A stretch of 64,000 bases of DNA from Arthrobacter sp. ISL-72 (GCF_018613755.1 NZ_JAGGPP010000022.1:57952-121951); one strand, 5' to 3'; numbered from the stretch's first letter, positions 8,920 through 16,587 are shown. Numbers and translations: made by a program. The notes: generated by a model not told the origin, from the letters alone.

Positions 8920-9027
8920 CATTTCCCCCAACTATATAAGAGGAGCCGTTTGGCCTCTCTAACAGCACCCAACGTCCGCCGAGGCTGTGTGACTAAAAAT
9001 ACACCGTCAGGCCGCGCCCGGAGCCTG

Positions 9028-10056
9028 TTACCTTGCACCGGCCGCAAACTCGCGGACCTGGGCACTCCGTTCGGAGGCGGCCGCGTTGTCAAAGAGCGCG
9101 GCCGCTTCTTCCAGCCGCTGCATTGCTTCGTCGTGTTCACCGTTGGCAAGAAGGGACTTACCCAGCAGGAATGATGCCTCACCGGCCGTCTGGGCAGCCA
9201 AAATTCCGGCCTTCGTGCACAACGGCCTGAGCATGCTGATGGCCGTGGCCATGTCGCCGGTCAGGTAATGCCAATGTGCCCTGACGAAGGACATCTCGAG
9301 GAGGTCGCGGTCGCTGCCGCCAACCACCTCGGTGGCCAGTTCGGCCCGTTCGATGCAGCGGAGCGTTGCCGGTTCAGTCAGTTCGGCCTCCAGTCGCATC
9401 ACGGCAGACGCCCGGTTGAACCTGGCCCAGAGGTCCACATCCTTGGACGGCGACAGGCTCTCCGCTGCCATGTCGTGGTACCGGCCGCCGTCTTTCACCC
9501 GGCCGGTGAGGAAGGCGACGTTGCCTATCACCCAGTAGGCCTTGCCGGCGGTGTCCTCGTCCACGAGCTCCGTCAGCAGGCCTTCAAGAAGGAGGCATTC
9601 CTCCCAGGCTTCATCAAGCCGGCGGCTTTCGGCGAGGGCCGCGATGAGCGCCCGCTGCGCCTGGACGTGGAGATAGACGTATTCGGGGTTGCCGGCAACC
9701 AGGCGGGCGGCGGACGTCGCAGCGCGGGCGGCGTCGGGGAGCCGCCCCAGCCCCTGCTGGGAAAGTGCCAGGAGGATGAAGGCCCGTGCGCCCAGTGCGG
9801 GTTCCGCCGTCGAAAGCGGGTGGCTGGCGAGGTATGCGGTCAGCTCCATACATTCCTGGATGAGGCCCTGGTCCTTAAGGCATTCGGCCTGGAAAAGCGT
9901 CATGTTCCACCAGGCGGTCTGGTCCCCCTCGAGGAGAGCCAGTTCCGCTGCTTTGCGCGCCTCGTCGCGGGCCTTTGCATACTCGCGGCTTTTCCAGCTG
10001 TCCCGGGCCTGGAGGGCCGCGACTACATGCTGTAACAATTTCCCGGGAATCGGCAT
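9028..10056 (-). CDS. TPR-like helical-repeat protein, candidate intracellular peptide receptor
   Basis: A 342-residue all-helical protein made of repeated 35-40 residue helix pairs of tetratricopeptide type, for example ARAFILLALSQQGLGRLPDAARAA, KAYWVIGNVAFLTGRVKDGGRYH and ASFLLGKSLLANGEHDEAMQRLEEA (each split by short gaps here). There is no helix-turn-helix, enzyme motif or membrane segment. Length and architecture resemble Rap phosphatases and other RRNPP receptors, but I cannot show homology. It is transcribed divergently (144 bp) from a 51-aa secreted peptide gene. SD GGGGGA lies about 10 nt before the ATG. It could instead be a generic scaffold protein. Confidence 0.72.
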   Translation of the reverse strand: MPIPGKLLQHVVAALQARDSWKSREYAKARDEARKAAELALLEGDQTAWWNMTLFQAECLKDQGLIQECMELTAYLASHPLSTAEPALGARAFILLALSQQGLGRLPDAARAATSAARLVAGNPEYVYLHVQAQRALIAALAESRRLDEAWEECLLLEGLLTELVDEDTAGKAYWVIGNVAFLTGRVKDGGRYHDMAAESLSPSKDVDLWARFNRASAVMRLEAELTEPATLRCIERAELATEVVGGSDRDLLEMSFVRAHWHYLTGDMATAISMLRPLCTKAGILAAQTAGEASFLLGKSLLANGEHDEAMQRLEEAAALFDNAAASERSAQVREFAAGAR

Positions 10057-10124
10057 TTTTCAATTATCCCCCGGAACGCATCAGCACACGTCACTGGGGC
10101 TAAAGTTTCCCGCTGTTACTGGAG

Positions 10125-10151
10125 TTGAAATTGATCTCGTGGCCGTATACT
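10125..10151 (+). promoter_or_regulatory. promoter of the secreted-peptide gene
   Basis: TTGAAA (10125-10130) and TATACT (10146-10151) are near-consensus -35 and -10 boxes spaced by 15 bp. The predicted transcript has a leader of about 42 nt, with AAAGGA 8 nt before the peptide ATG. Confidence 0.6.
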
Positions 10152-10200
10152 AGCGCTTGTAATGAGATTTCGCGCCTAATTGATTGAAAGGACCCGCGGG

Positions 10201-10356
10201 ATGAAGAAAATTGCCGCTACATTCTTGCTCACCGGCGTCCTGGCTGTCGCAGGTTTCGCTGCGCCCGCCACGGCCGCTCCAAAGTCGGATACCACCGTCA
10301 GCACGTCAAGCAAGGCGCCCACCAACCAGGCACAAATCGGCTGGTGGCCAGACTAA
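10201..10356 (+). CDS. 51-aa secreted pre-peptide ending in GWWPD, candidate signalling peptide
   Basis: A short gene of 51 codons. It begins with a textbook Sec signal peptide: MKK, then a hydrophobic core rich in Ala, Leu and Val, then an AxA cleavage site near residues 23-26 (PATA-APKS). The mature part is about 26 residues: a Ser/Thr-rich linker followed by QAQIGWWPD. There is no Cys and no membrane anchor. Expression signals are strong: TTGAAA/TATACT promoter, AAAGGA 8 nt upstream, and a GC-rich hairpin 18 bp after the stop. Its divergent neighbour is the TPR-like protein. The layout suggests an exported, processed and possibly re-imported peptide. A small secreted structural or antimicrobial peptide is the alternative. 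Confidence 0.75.
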   Translation: MKKIAATFLLTGVLAVAGFAAPATAAPKSDTTVSTSSKAPTNQAQIGWWPD

Positions 10357-10373
10357 GCTCCACCGCGCCAAGC

Positions 10374-10400
10374 CTGCCCCCGGACTGCGTCCGGGGGCAG
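10374..10400. terminator. strong hairpin between peptide gene and histidine kinase gene
   Basis: A perfect 12-bp stem, CTGCCCCCGGAC (10374-10385) with GTCCGGGGGCAG (10389-10400), and a 3-nt loop, followed by CTCTGTTT. It lies between convergent genes and can serve both directions. Confidence 0.75.
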
Positions 10401-10406
10401 CTCTGT

Positions 10407-12050
10407 TTAAGGGCCGGAAACGGGCAGCTGAACAGTGATCGTGGTGCCTGCGCCAAGCTCGGAATTGACCGCCAGGTACCCGCAATGGGCCTTGACGATG
10501 TCGTGTGCAATGGCGAGCCCCAGGCCGCTGCCCGGGACTGCAGTGGACGTAGCGTTTGACGCCCGGAAAAAGCGGGTAAAGAGGTGGGGGATTTCTTCGT
10601 CCGGGATTCCAACCCCGGTGTCACGCACATCCACATTCACGCCTGGTTCCCCATCCGTCATTGCGTCAAAACGGCAGCTGACAATAATCCTGCCTTTACG
10701 TGGCGTGAATTTAATCGCATTTGAAACCAGGTTCGTAAATACCTGCTCCAGCTGGACTTCATCAGCAATGATCACCGGATCGGCATCGCCGAGCTCCAGC
10801 ACGATGGAGACATCACCCAGCTCTGCAAGCGGACGCAACGCCACTGTCACGATGTGCAGTGTGTGAGCCAGCCGGACAGGGGCCAGATGCAGGTTGGCGC
10901 CCTCATAATCCTGCCGCGTCACGGTGAGCATGTCCTCGATCAGCCGGCGAAGCCGCTCGGAGTTCCTGACGATGATGTCCAGCATGCGGGCCACCTCCGG
11001 CGGCACCGGCCCACCCATGCCGTCCTGGATCATGTCCAGGTAGGCGGAGATTGACGTCAGTGGCGTCCGCAGCTCATGGTTAACGGTGGCCAGGAAGTCG
11101 GTCTTCGCCTGGTCAAGCTGCCGCAGCTGCTTGACCACCTGTTGCTGCGCGATCATCAAGTGGCTTTGGATCAGCCCGTAGGCAACGTTGCCGGCGACGT
11201 GCTGGATCAGTGAGATCTCGGTGCGTGTCCAGACCCGCGGTCCGTCCAGCTGTGCAATCCAGATGGCGCCAAGGGCAGACTTTCCCTCGCCGACTGGAAC
11301 GAACGCGGAGGCCCACGGGCCCATGGGTTCAGCCCATTCGGCCAGTTCCCGGTCCTCAGCGGACCATTCGTGCAAATGGTGGTCGTCAACTGCGAGCACT
11401 TCGGCGTCCGCCCACAGCCTGTCCGCAACGCGGTGCGCCCCGAATTCATGGCTGCCCAGCCCGTCCGGGACCGGGTCAAGGCCGGGGCGGTGCCACTGGG
11501 CGGCAATCCCGGGCACGCGATCGTCGTCGAACGTGGTGAACAGGACACGGTCTGCGCTGAACGTCTCCCCGAACCCCTTCACCACGTGATCCGCAATGAG
11601 GTGGGGGTCGTGGGTCGCGCGGATGGCGGCGGAGACTTCGCGGAGCCTTTCGCGCAGGCGTTCGGCGCTCTGCCGTGCCTCTGAGCGCTGTTCCGCCCGG
11701 CAGATGAGGGAATCTGCCCGGTGGACAAGTTCGGCCGGCGCGGGGGGCTTGACGATGTAGTCGGCCATACCCAGCGTCCGGACGCTTTCAGCCTCCGCTT
11801 CGTCAGTCAGGTCGATCAGGAGAAGCAGGGGTGCGGCCACGGGCAGGCTGGCAAATGAATGATCCGCAACGACGACACTGGGAGTATGGCTTTCCATCAG
11901 CCCGGCCAGACGTTCATGGCTGGACGCCGTGGCCACTTGGAAGCCCGCGGCCGCCAGGACATCGGCGATGGCCGCCAGGCGCCTGCCGTCCGGATCCGCC
12001 ACGATGGCCGTGCGTGGTAGGAGCGATTTCTCCGCCGATTGAATTACCAC
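10407..12050 (-). CDS. soluble receiver-GAF hybrid sensor histidine kinase
   Basis: A 547-residue kinase without transmembrane segments. The order is: receiver-like domain (residues about 12-115, possible phospho-Asp63 in VVVADHS, conserved Lys101), coiled coil, GAF domain (about 140-295), HisKA with H-box NHELRTP (His325), then HATPase_c with an N-box (NLVSNAIKF), G1 (DTGVGIP) and G2 (GSGLGLAIA). It is probably cytosolic and senses an internal signal. GTG 12050 is chosen because AAGGGGG precedes it and a TACAAT -10 lies at 12078-12083. An upstream ATG (12092) would lie before that transcript start. It is divergent from STAS-like copy 2. No cognate regulator is seen. Confidence 0.85.
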   Translation of the reverse strand: MVIQSAEKSLLPRTAIVADPDGRRLAAIADVLAAAGFQVATASSHERLAGLMESHTPSVVVADHSFASLPVAAPLLLLIDLTDEAEAESVRTLGMADYIVKPPAPAELVHRADSLICRAEQRSEARQSAERLRERLREVSAAIRATHDPHLIADHVVKGFGETFSADRVLFTTFDDDRVPGIAAQWHRPGLDPVPDGLGSHEFGAHRVADRLWADAEVLAVDDHHLHEWSAEDRELAEWAEPMGPWASAFVPVGEGKSALGAIWIAQLDGPRVWTRTEISLIQHVAGNVAYGLIQSHLMIAQQQVVKQLRQLDQAKTDFLATVNHELRTPLTSISAYLDMIQDGMGGPVPPEVARMLDIIVRNSERLRRLIEDMLTVTRQDYEGANLHLAPVRLAHTLHIVTVALRPLAELGDVSIVLELGDADPVIIADEVQLEQVFTNLVSNAIKFTPRKGRIIVSCRFDAMTDGEPGVNVDVRDTGVGIPDEEIPHLFTRFFRASNATSTAVPGSGLGLAIAHDIVKAHCGYLAVNSELGAGTTITVQLPVSGP

Positions 12051-12077
12051 GTTCCCCCTTCGGTCCCGGTTGAGTAC

Positions 12078-12083
12078 ATTGTA
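12078..12083 (-). promoter_or_regulatory. -10 box TACAAT for the histidine kinase gene
   Basis: TACAAT on the minus strand, about 28 nt upstream of GTG 12050. It supports the downstream start. No clear -35 is seen. Confidence 0.45.
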
Positions 12084-12116
12084 GGGTGACATGAGTAGCA
12101 CGCATCCCGTGCGGGC

Positions 12117-12122
12117 TAACCT
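12117..12122 (+). promoter_or_regulatory. -10 box TAACCT for STAS-like copy 2
   Basis: TAACCT is followed by a G-run/SD GGGGGGGAGGA and then ATG 12144. The two divergent -10 boxes at this locus are only about 33 bp apart. Confidence 0.35.
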
Positions 12123-12143
12123 TGGGGGGGAGGACGGGTGAAC

Positions 12144-12515
12144 ATGTCCGAAAATCGCGAGGCGGGCGTGGAAGCGGGCTTGACCCTGGGAGCCGATGGA
12201 ATGCTGCGGCTGACGTGGCCCCGGGGTGCTGTGATAACCACCGCGGATGCAGAGCGGGCGATGCTCAGGGTAAACGAACTGTGCGGCGATGACCGGCACC
12301 CGATGCTGGTGGACATGGCCACAGCGGCCGAAGTGAGCCGCGGCGCGCGCGCCGTGTTCGGCCGCCGTTGCCAGGCCTCCCGGATCGCTTTGCTGGGGAC
12401 CTCGCCGGTTGATCGCGTCCTGGCCAACTTCTTCCTGGGGATCAGCGCGGTGCCATGCCCCACGAAGTTCTTCATATCTGAGCCTGATGCCCTGGCGTGG
12501 CTTGCCTTGACCTGA
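12144..12515 (+). CDS. STAS-like (DUF7793-type) small protein, copy 2
   Basis: A 123-residue paralogue of the protein at 8560-8919. They share VSRGARAVF, IALLGTSPVDRVLANFFLG and SEPDALAWL. The predicted role is a protein-interaction switch for the adjacent histidine kinase, by analogy with anti-sigma-antagonist STAS domains; this is inference. ATG 12144 has GGAGGA 9 nt upstream. A GTG at 12138 is also in frame but too close to the SD. It is transcribed divergently from the kinase with closely spaced promoters. Confidence 0.7.
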   Translation: MSENREAGVEAGLTLGADGMLRLTWPRGAVITTADAERAMLRVNELCGDDRHPMLVDMATAAEVSRGARAVFGRRCQASRIALLGTSPVDRVLANFFLGISAVPCPTKFFISEPDALAWLALT

Positions 12516-12560
12516 TTTTCCGGGTGTTCGCCATTACCCGGGTGTTCGCTGCGATGCCCT

Positions 12561-12566
12561 TATATT
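12561..12566 (+). promoter_or_regulatory. -10 box TATATT, leaderless-type spacing
   Basis: TATATT is followed by exactly 6 nt and then ATG 12573, with no ribosome-binding site in that gap. This is the geometry of leaderless actinobacterial mRNAs. Confidence 0.5.
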
Positions 12567-12572
12567 TGGACA

Positions 12573-13391
12573 ATGCTGTCCGCCCTCAAGAAATATCTGA
12601 TGATCCCCAAGCTGGTTCGCTTGTCAGCAGGGGCACCCCGTGACCAGCGCGTGGCCTGGGACAAGTTCTGGTCCACGGTAAAGGCGACCGGAGCTGAGGG
12701 AGACGTACTGTGGGACTCCGGCAGCGACCGGGAGATGAAGGGGTACGTGCACAGGCTCCGCCAGCATCTGGACGCAGGCCTGCCCGTGGTGGACATCGGC
12801 TGCGGAAACGGCAGCTTCACGCGCCAGCTCGCCGGGCACTTCCCGCATGCCGTGGGAGTGGATGTATCCCTCCACGCAGTGCAGCGCGCCCGGACCGAGT
12901 CTGCCGGACTGGCTAACGTCTCCTACACCGTTCGTGACATGACGGCCCAGGGTGCAGGTGCCGGACTGATGGATGAGCTCCCCGTACTGGGCGCGGGAGG
13001 CGGGGCGAATGTTTTCATCCGCGGCGTGTTGCACGTCCTGGGGGAACGCGACCGGCGCGCGCTGGCCGAAAACGTCCGGGCCATCACCGGCGCCAACGGA
13101 CGCGTGTTCCTGGCCGAGACCGACTTCCAAGGAAACGCCCTCGACTATGTGGCGCATCTTGGCGCCACCTTCCGGTCCATCCCCGCGCCGCTCGAAAACG
13201 CAATCCAAGGGCTGCCCATGCCCGGACGCTTCGGCCCGAAGGAGCGGACCCTGGCCTTTCCCGCCACCCGTTGGGAGCTGATCGAGGACGGGCCCACCAC
13301 CCTCGAAACAGTGCCCTTGTCGCACCCCACACGGGCCGATCTCATCCCGGGCTATTTCGCGGTGCTGAAAGCCCGGGACCAGGCAGGCTGA
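12573..13391 (+). CDS. class I SAM-dependent methyltransferase
   Basis: A 272-residue protein with a Rossmann-fold AdoMet site: VVDIGCGNGSFTRQLAG (motif I, about residues 70-86), the acidic VGVDVS loop, and VFIRGVLHVLGERDR in the motif IV-V region. The substrate is unknown; the C-terminal half is not typical of any family I can name with certainty. It is probably leaderless (TATATT 6 nt before the ATG). It stands alone between STAS-like copy 2 and a convergent disordered-protein gene. Confidence 0.82.
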   Translation: MLSALKKYLMIPKLVRLSAGAPRDQRVAWDKFWSTVKATGAEGDVLWDSGSDREMKGYVHRLRQHLDAGLPVVDIGCGNGSFTRQLAGHFPHAVGVDVSLHAVQRARTESAGLANVSYTVRDMTAQGAGAGLMDELPVLGAGGGANVFIRGVLHVLGERDRRALAENVRAITGANGRVFLAETDFQGNALDYVAHLGATFRSIPAPLENAIQGLPMPGRFGPKERTLAFPATRWELIEDGPTTLETVPLSHPTRADLIPGYFAVLKARDQAG

Positions 13392-13414
13392 CTAGGCAGG
13401 CGGACCGTGAGCCC

Positions 13415-13843
13415 TCAGCCGCGGCCCGTGCTGGTGGTCGGGTCGCCGCCTGCCTCGGAAGGATCCGCCCGGAGCTCGCCGGGGTCGGAGTCGGGAAGGC
13501 CCGCAGGTCCCGGCACATGCTGAGCTGCCGCATCGCGTTGGCCGGCGTCATCGCGCTGGGGGGCGGGACTTTCGCCCGGCGCCGGCGATCCGGCCGGAGC
13601 GTCCAGCGGCGGAGTGTCGTCGGGCCTGGTCTGTGGCCGCTCGGGAGCGGTTCCCGGCGGGTTCTCGACCGGATCAACCGGGTCCGTGGCATTGGAGCCC
13701 TCGCTAATGGAGGAGTGGACCCGGATGTCCTCCTTCGGATCGCCAGGATCCGGCGTGTGGGCATCGTCGCTCTTGGGTGCAGTCCCCGCAAGGTCCTCCA
13801 TGGCATTCTTGGCGGCTTCCTCGATGCTGTCTCCGATTCCCAT
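13415..13843 (-). CDS. disordered acidic protein with short amphipathic N-terminus
   Basis: 142 residues. The first 20 (MGIGDSIEEAAKNAMEDLAG) form a probable amphipathic helix that recalls the start of CsbD-like stress proteins. The rest is Pro-, Asp-, Glu- and Ala-rich and probably unstructured. The start is set by AGAGGAG 7 nt before ATG 13843; an upstream ATG at 13879 lacks such a site. Function is unknown. Several similar small hydrophilic proteins occur in the next 7 kb, so a stress or desiccation role is a guess. Confidence 0.6.
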   Translation of the reverse strand: MGIGDSIEEAAKNAMEDLAGTAPKSDDAHTPDPGDPKEDIRVHSSISEGSNATDPVDPVENPPGTAPERPQTRPDDTPPLDAPAGSPAPGESPAPQRDDAGQRDAAAQHVPGPAGLPDSDPGELRADPSEAGGDPTTSTGRG

Positions 13844-13994
13844 CGACGTGCTCCTCTCTTTCCGCGCGGCTCTTTCCACTCGCGCAAGCCCGAGCGTACT
13901 GATCGTTATTCCAGATTTATCAGCATGCTTACAATTAGTCCAGAGGTATTAGCCCCGGGGTGATACACCAGCGTCATCTGGCCAGAGGCCGTCG

Positions 13995-14030
13995 CATTGA
14001 CCGGCCCTCGTACGGGCTGGCCGGTCAGTG
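13995..14030. terminator. hairpin overlapping the end of the 75-aa gene
   Basis: CATTGACCGGCC (13995-14006) pairs with GGCCGGTCAGTG (14019-14030) with one mismatch. It overlaps the stop region of the minus-strand 75-aa gene. Confidence 0.45.
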
Positions 14031-14252
14031 TCCCCGGTGGAACAGGCCCGAAAACTTACTGTGCGCGTGGCGGGCCCTGCCCTGGAGCCGCGGGGCCGTA
14101 TTTCCGGGTGTGCGGTTGTGGAAGCCTGCCGCACGTGTGGTCTCGGGGCCGGCTGCCTGCGCGTTCTGCCGGACCTCGCTCTCCGGCTTGTTCGGTTCCA
14201 CATCGATGTGTTTCATGAACTTCCGCATGACGCGGTCCAGGAAATTTGCCAT
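14025..14252 (-). CDS. small hypothetical protein (75 aa)
   Basis: I do not recognise this protein. It begins MANFLDRVMRKFMKHIDVE, a basic amphipathic helix that could associate with membranes or nucleic acid, followed by a polar, Arg- and Gly-rich disordered tail. The case for a real gene is the Shine-Dalgarno sequence CGGAGG 8 nt before ATG 14252 and the hairpin at its end. It has no clear operon partner; the disordered-protein gene lies 180 bp downstream on the same strand. Confidence 0.5.
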   Translation of the reverse strand: MANFLDRVMRKFMKHIDVEPNKPESEVRQNAQAAGPETTRAAGFHNRTPGNTAPRLQGRARHAHSKFSGLFHRGH

Positions 14253-14393
14253 GACAATAACCTCCGATTAGTTCCCGGTTCGCAGGGTTGGCCCCGCTCC
14301 CAGCTTGGCACCGCGCTGCAGCACCCGCAAGGGTTCCGAGCACCTGCGGAGCCCGTGCGCCGTGGGACGGACCGGGTCTGCTTTCCAGGTCCG

Positions 14394-15416
14394 TCAGCTG
14401 CCCAGCTCCATCATGAGCGGAGGCAGTTCGTCGGCCAGTTCGCGCGCCAGGTAGCCGAGGCTGCCGAGCCGGCTCGCCAACCGGTCCCCGGCGGCGGCGT
14501 GGAGGTGGGTGCCCCAGCAGGCGGCCTGCGCATCCGGGGTGCCCCGCGCGCGAAGCCCCGCGATGGCGCCGGCCAGGATGTCGCCGCTTCCGGACGTGCC
14601 CAGGCCGCCGTACCCCGTGGTGATTTCCCAGAGCTTGGCTCCGGCAGGTCCTCCGGCACGTCCTCCGGTTCCGGAAGGGCTTTCGGATCCGCCCGGTCCT
14701 CCCTCGTCCTCGCTGGACGGCGTGGCGATGAAGCCCTGGCAGCTCACCACCGCTTTGTAGCGCTCCGCAACCTCCCGCACGTCGTCGTGGAGTTCCTTGA
14801 TGTCGCGCCCCAGCAGGATCCCGCATTCGGTGACGTTGGGGGTCAGGATCATGCGCCCGGCCCAGGGGCCCAGCTCGTCCTGGAGCTTCGGGAGGCATCC
14901 CAGGGCGTACGCGTCCAGGACCATCGCCGGTTGACCGCCGGAGCTGTCCTTGTCGCCGTCGCCGCTGTCGCCGTCGCCGCTGTTGCCGTCACCGCTGTTG
15001 CCGGCGGCCAGTCGGAGCAGTTCCTTGAGTAACGCCTCTGCTTCGTCCAGGTCGTCCAGCCCCGGGCCTACCAGCACTGCCGCGGACTTCTCCAACTCGT
15101 GGACCAGGGCCGACGCCCCGGCTCCGCTGACGGCTCCGCTCTCCGTTTCGGCCAGGCCAACGACGCCCGATTCCGGCAGCGCCACCGCCACCTGGACCGC
15201 CGTCGAACCCGCCACTGCCAGTGTCAGCCGGCCCGCACCGGCGCGCAGGGCCGCGGTGCCGGCGAGGAGCGCCGCGCCCGGCGTCCTGCGGGCCCCGCCG
15301 ACGACCAGCACCGATCCGCGGTCGTCCTTGCTGGAGCCGCCGCCTGGAAGGGGCCAGTCCCGAAGCAGCGTGGGGGTTACGGGTACGGCCGCCGGACTGC
15401 TACGCGGGGTGGACAT
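14394..15416 (-). CDS. nnrD: ADP-dependent NAD(P)H-hydrate dehydratase
   Basis: 340 residues. It repairs hydrated NADH/NADPH with ADP as phosphodonor. It has the YjeF C-terminal (ribokinase-like) fold: VVGGARRTPGAALLAGTAALRAGAG near the N-terminus, ILTPNVTECGILLG, and GYGGLGTSGSGDILAGAIAG with the catalytic Asp in GSGD. It lacks the N-terminal epimerase domain. Two low-complexity insertions interrupt it: a (SGDGx) pentapeptide repeat (coded near 14953-15004) and a Gly/Ser/Glu-rich loop. ATG 15416 follows GCAGGAG at 6-nt spacing and overlaps the upstream phosphatase gene by 17 bp. Confidence 0.85.
   Translation of the reverse strand: MSTPRSSPAAVPVTPTLLRDWPLPGGGSSKDDRGSVLVVGGARRTPGAALLAGTAALRAGAGRLTLAVAGSTAVQVAVALPESGVVGLAETESGAVSGAGASALVHELEKSAAVLVGPGLDDLDEAEALLKELLRLAAGNSGDGNSGDGDSGDGDKDSSGGQPAMVLDAYALGCLPKLQDELGPWAGRMILTPNVTECGILLGRDIKELHDDVREVAERYKAVVSCQGFIATPSSEDEGGPGGSESPSGTGGRAGGPAGAKLWEITTGYGGLGTSGSGDILAGAIAGLRARGTPDAQAACWGTHLHAAAGDRLASRLGSLGYLARELADELPPLMMELGS
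14953..15004. repeat. 15-bp tandem repeat inside nnrD
   Basis: Three full 15-bp copies (tcgccgtcgccgctg twice, then ttgccgtcaccgctg) and a partial copy. Read on the minus strand they encode a repeated SGDGN/SGDGD pentapeptide. Confidence 0.85.
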
Positions 15417-16170
15417 TGGCATCTCCTGCATGTTCGGTCACCGCAACACCTTCGCTGACCAGATGGTCCGCCATATTGAAGCTCTCGAGGACCCAGGGGC
15501 CGGCGCCGTCGGGACGAACAAAGCGCGTCAGGGAGGCATTGAGAACTGTGGAGGTGGCCGCGATATCCAGGATCTCCCGCTCCGTAAGTCCCTCAAGGAT
15601 GTAGCGGAAGAGCAGGATGAGGGCGTCGTGGCACACCAGCATGATCCGGTTCCCTGCCTGCCGCTCCAGATCGGCCAGCAGGGAGCGCAGCCGCAGGACG
15701 ACGTCGGCCCATGATTCCCCGCCTGGCGGCCGGTAGTAGAACTTCCCCAGCCAGCGCCGTCGTGCCGCTTCCTCGGGCAGCCGTGCTTCCACGCCGGCGG
15801 ACGTCAGCATGTCCAGGATGCCCAGTTCCCTGTCGCGGAGCCGCTCGTCGATCTTGACGCCCGTGGCCCAGCCGCCGGTCTCCACGGCCAGCTCCGCCGT
15901 CTGGCGGGCGCGCACGTAGGGGGAGCACCACACTGCCGCAGAGCGCTGCTCCTCGGAGAAATCAGCCAGCAGCCGGCCGAGGGCCAGCGCCTGGTCACGC
16001 CCTGTCGCGGACAGCTCCACATCGGCATCCCGTGCAGGCACTTCGATGACATGGGCTCCCGCATCCCCGGCCAATGTGGCGGCCACGTTGCCCTGGCTCT
16101 CGCCATGGCGCACGAGCAAAAGTTCAGTCAGTCCGTTACCGGGAACATCCCGGTCGTCGAATCGCCGCAT
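15400..16170 (-). CDS. histidine phosphatase (phosphoglycerate mutase) family protein
   Basis: 256 residues. The catalytic LLLVRHGESQGN motif (His about 22 within RHG) is near the N-terminus, with WCSPYVRARQTAEL and the second catalytic His in MLVCHDALILLF. The branch includes phosphatases for small phosphorylated metabolites; the substrate is unknown. SD AAGGGGG lies upstream of ATG 16170. It is the first gene of a two-gene operon with nnrD (17-bp overlap), so a metabolite-repair role is plausible but inferred. Confidence 0.85.
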   Translation of the reverse strand: MRRFDDRDVPGNGLTELLLVRHGESQGNVAATLAGDAGAHVIEVPARDADVELSATGRDQALALGRLLADFSEEQRSAAVWCSPYVRARQTAELAVETGGWATGVKIDERLRDRELGILDMLTSAGVEARLPEEAARRRWLGKFYYRPPGGESWADVVLRLRSLLADLERQAGNRIMLVCHDALILLFRYILEGLTEREILDIAATSTVLNASLTRFVRPDGAGPWVLESFNMADHLVSEGVAVTEHAGDANVHPA

Positions 16171-16292
16171 TGCTTACCCCCTTGTCCGGGCGGGCGTTTG
16201 AGGTGCCGCATTGCCCGCGTTGGCGGCCGATAGCTCAGGAATCCCCCACGTTACTACCGGCCCGCGTCCTTGTCGCGGCAGCCTGGGGCGGC

Positions 16293-16298
16293 TAGGCT
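16293..16298 (+). promoter_or_regulatory. -10 box TAGGCT upstream of the 77-aa gene
   Basis: TAGGCT lies 56 bp upstream of ATG 16354, on the far side of the divergent phosphatase. No clear -35 is seen. Confidence 0.3.
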
Positions 16299-16353
16299 GG
16301 CCACCCCATGAGGCTGCACTTTTCAAGCGCTCGCTCGGAAGAACGGACCAACC

Positions 16354-16587
16354 ATGAGCAGTTACCATCCGGAACGCGATCCTTCGAATCCGGACAAGCC
16401 GGGAGACCCCGACGCTGTCAAAGCCGCCGGCAGCAAGGCGGCGGGCGGTAAGGATCAGGCCGCCACGCCAAACCCCGATCCGCTCGAAGGCAACGTCACC
16501 GGACTGGAGCCCGGTGGAGGGGTTCCGCCGGGAGAGACTCCTCCCGCCGAGGACTCGATGAGCGGGGACCAAGGCCACGAGGAATAG
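16354..16587 (+). CDS. DUF6480-like small disordered protein
   Basis: 77 residues, hydrophilic and Pro/Gly/Asp-rich. The segment TGLEPGGGVPPGETPPAE matches, from memory, the DUF6480 family found in actinobacteria. That family often carries a C-terminal membrane helix, which is absent here. No catalytic motif is visible and function is unknown. The SD is weak (GAACGGA region). The next gene begins 34 bp later and appears to have its own leaderless-type promoter. Confidence 0.55.
   Translation: MSSYHPERDPSNPDKPGDPDAVKAAGSKAAGGKDQAATPNPDPLEGNVTGLEPGGGVPPGETPPAEDSMSGDQGHEE

Noticed and set aside
7789..9174. 461-codon plus-strand frame opposite the GGDEF-EAL and STAS-like genes
   Set aside because: Ser/Arg-rich with no motif. 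The minus-strand frames carry GGDEF, EAL and STAS-like features.
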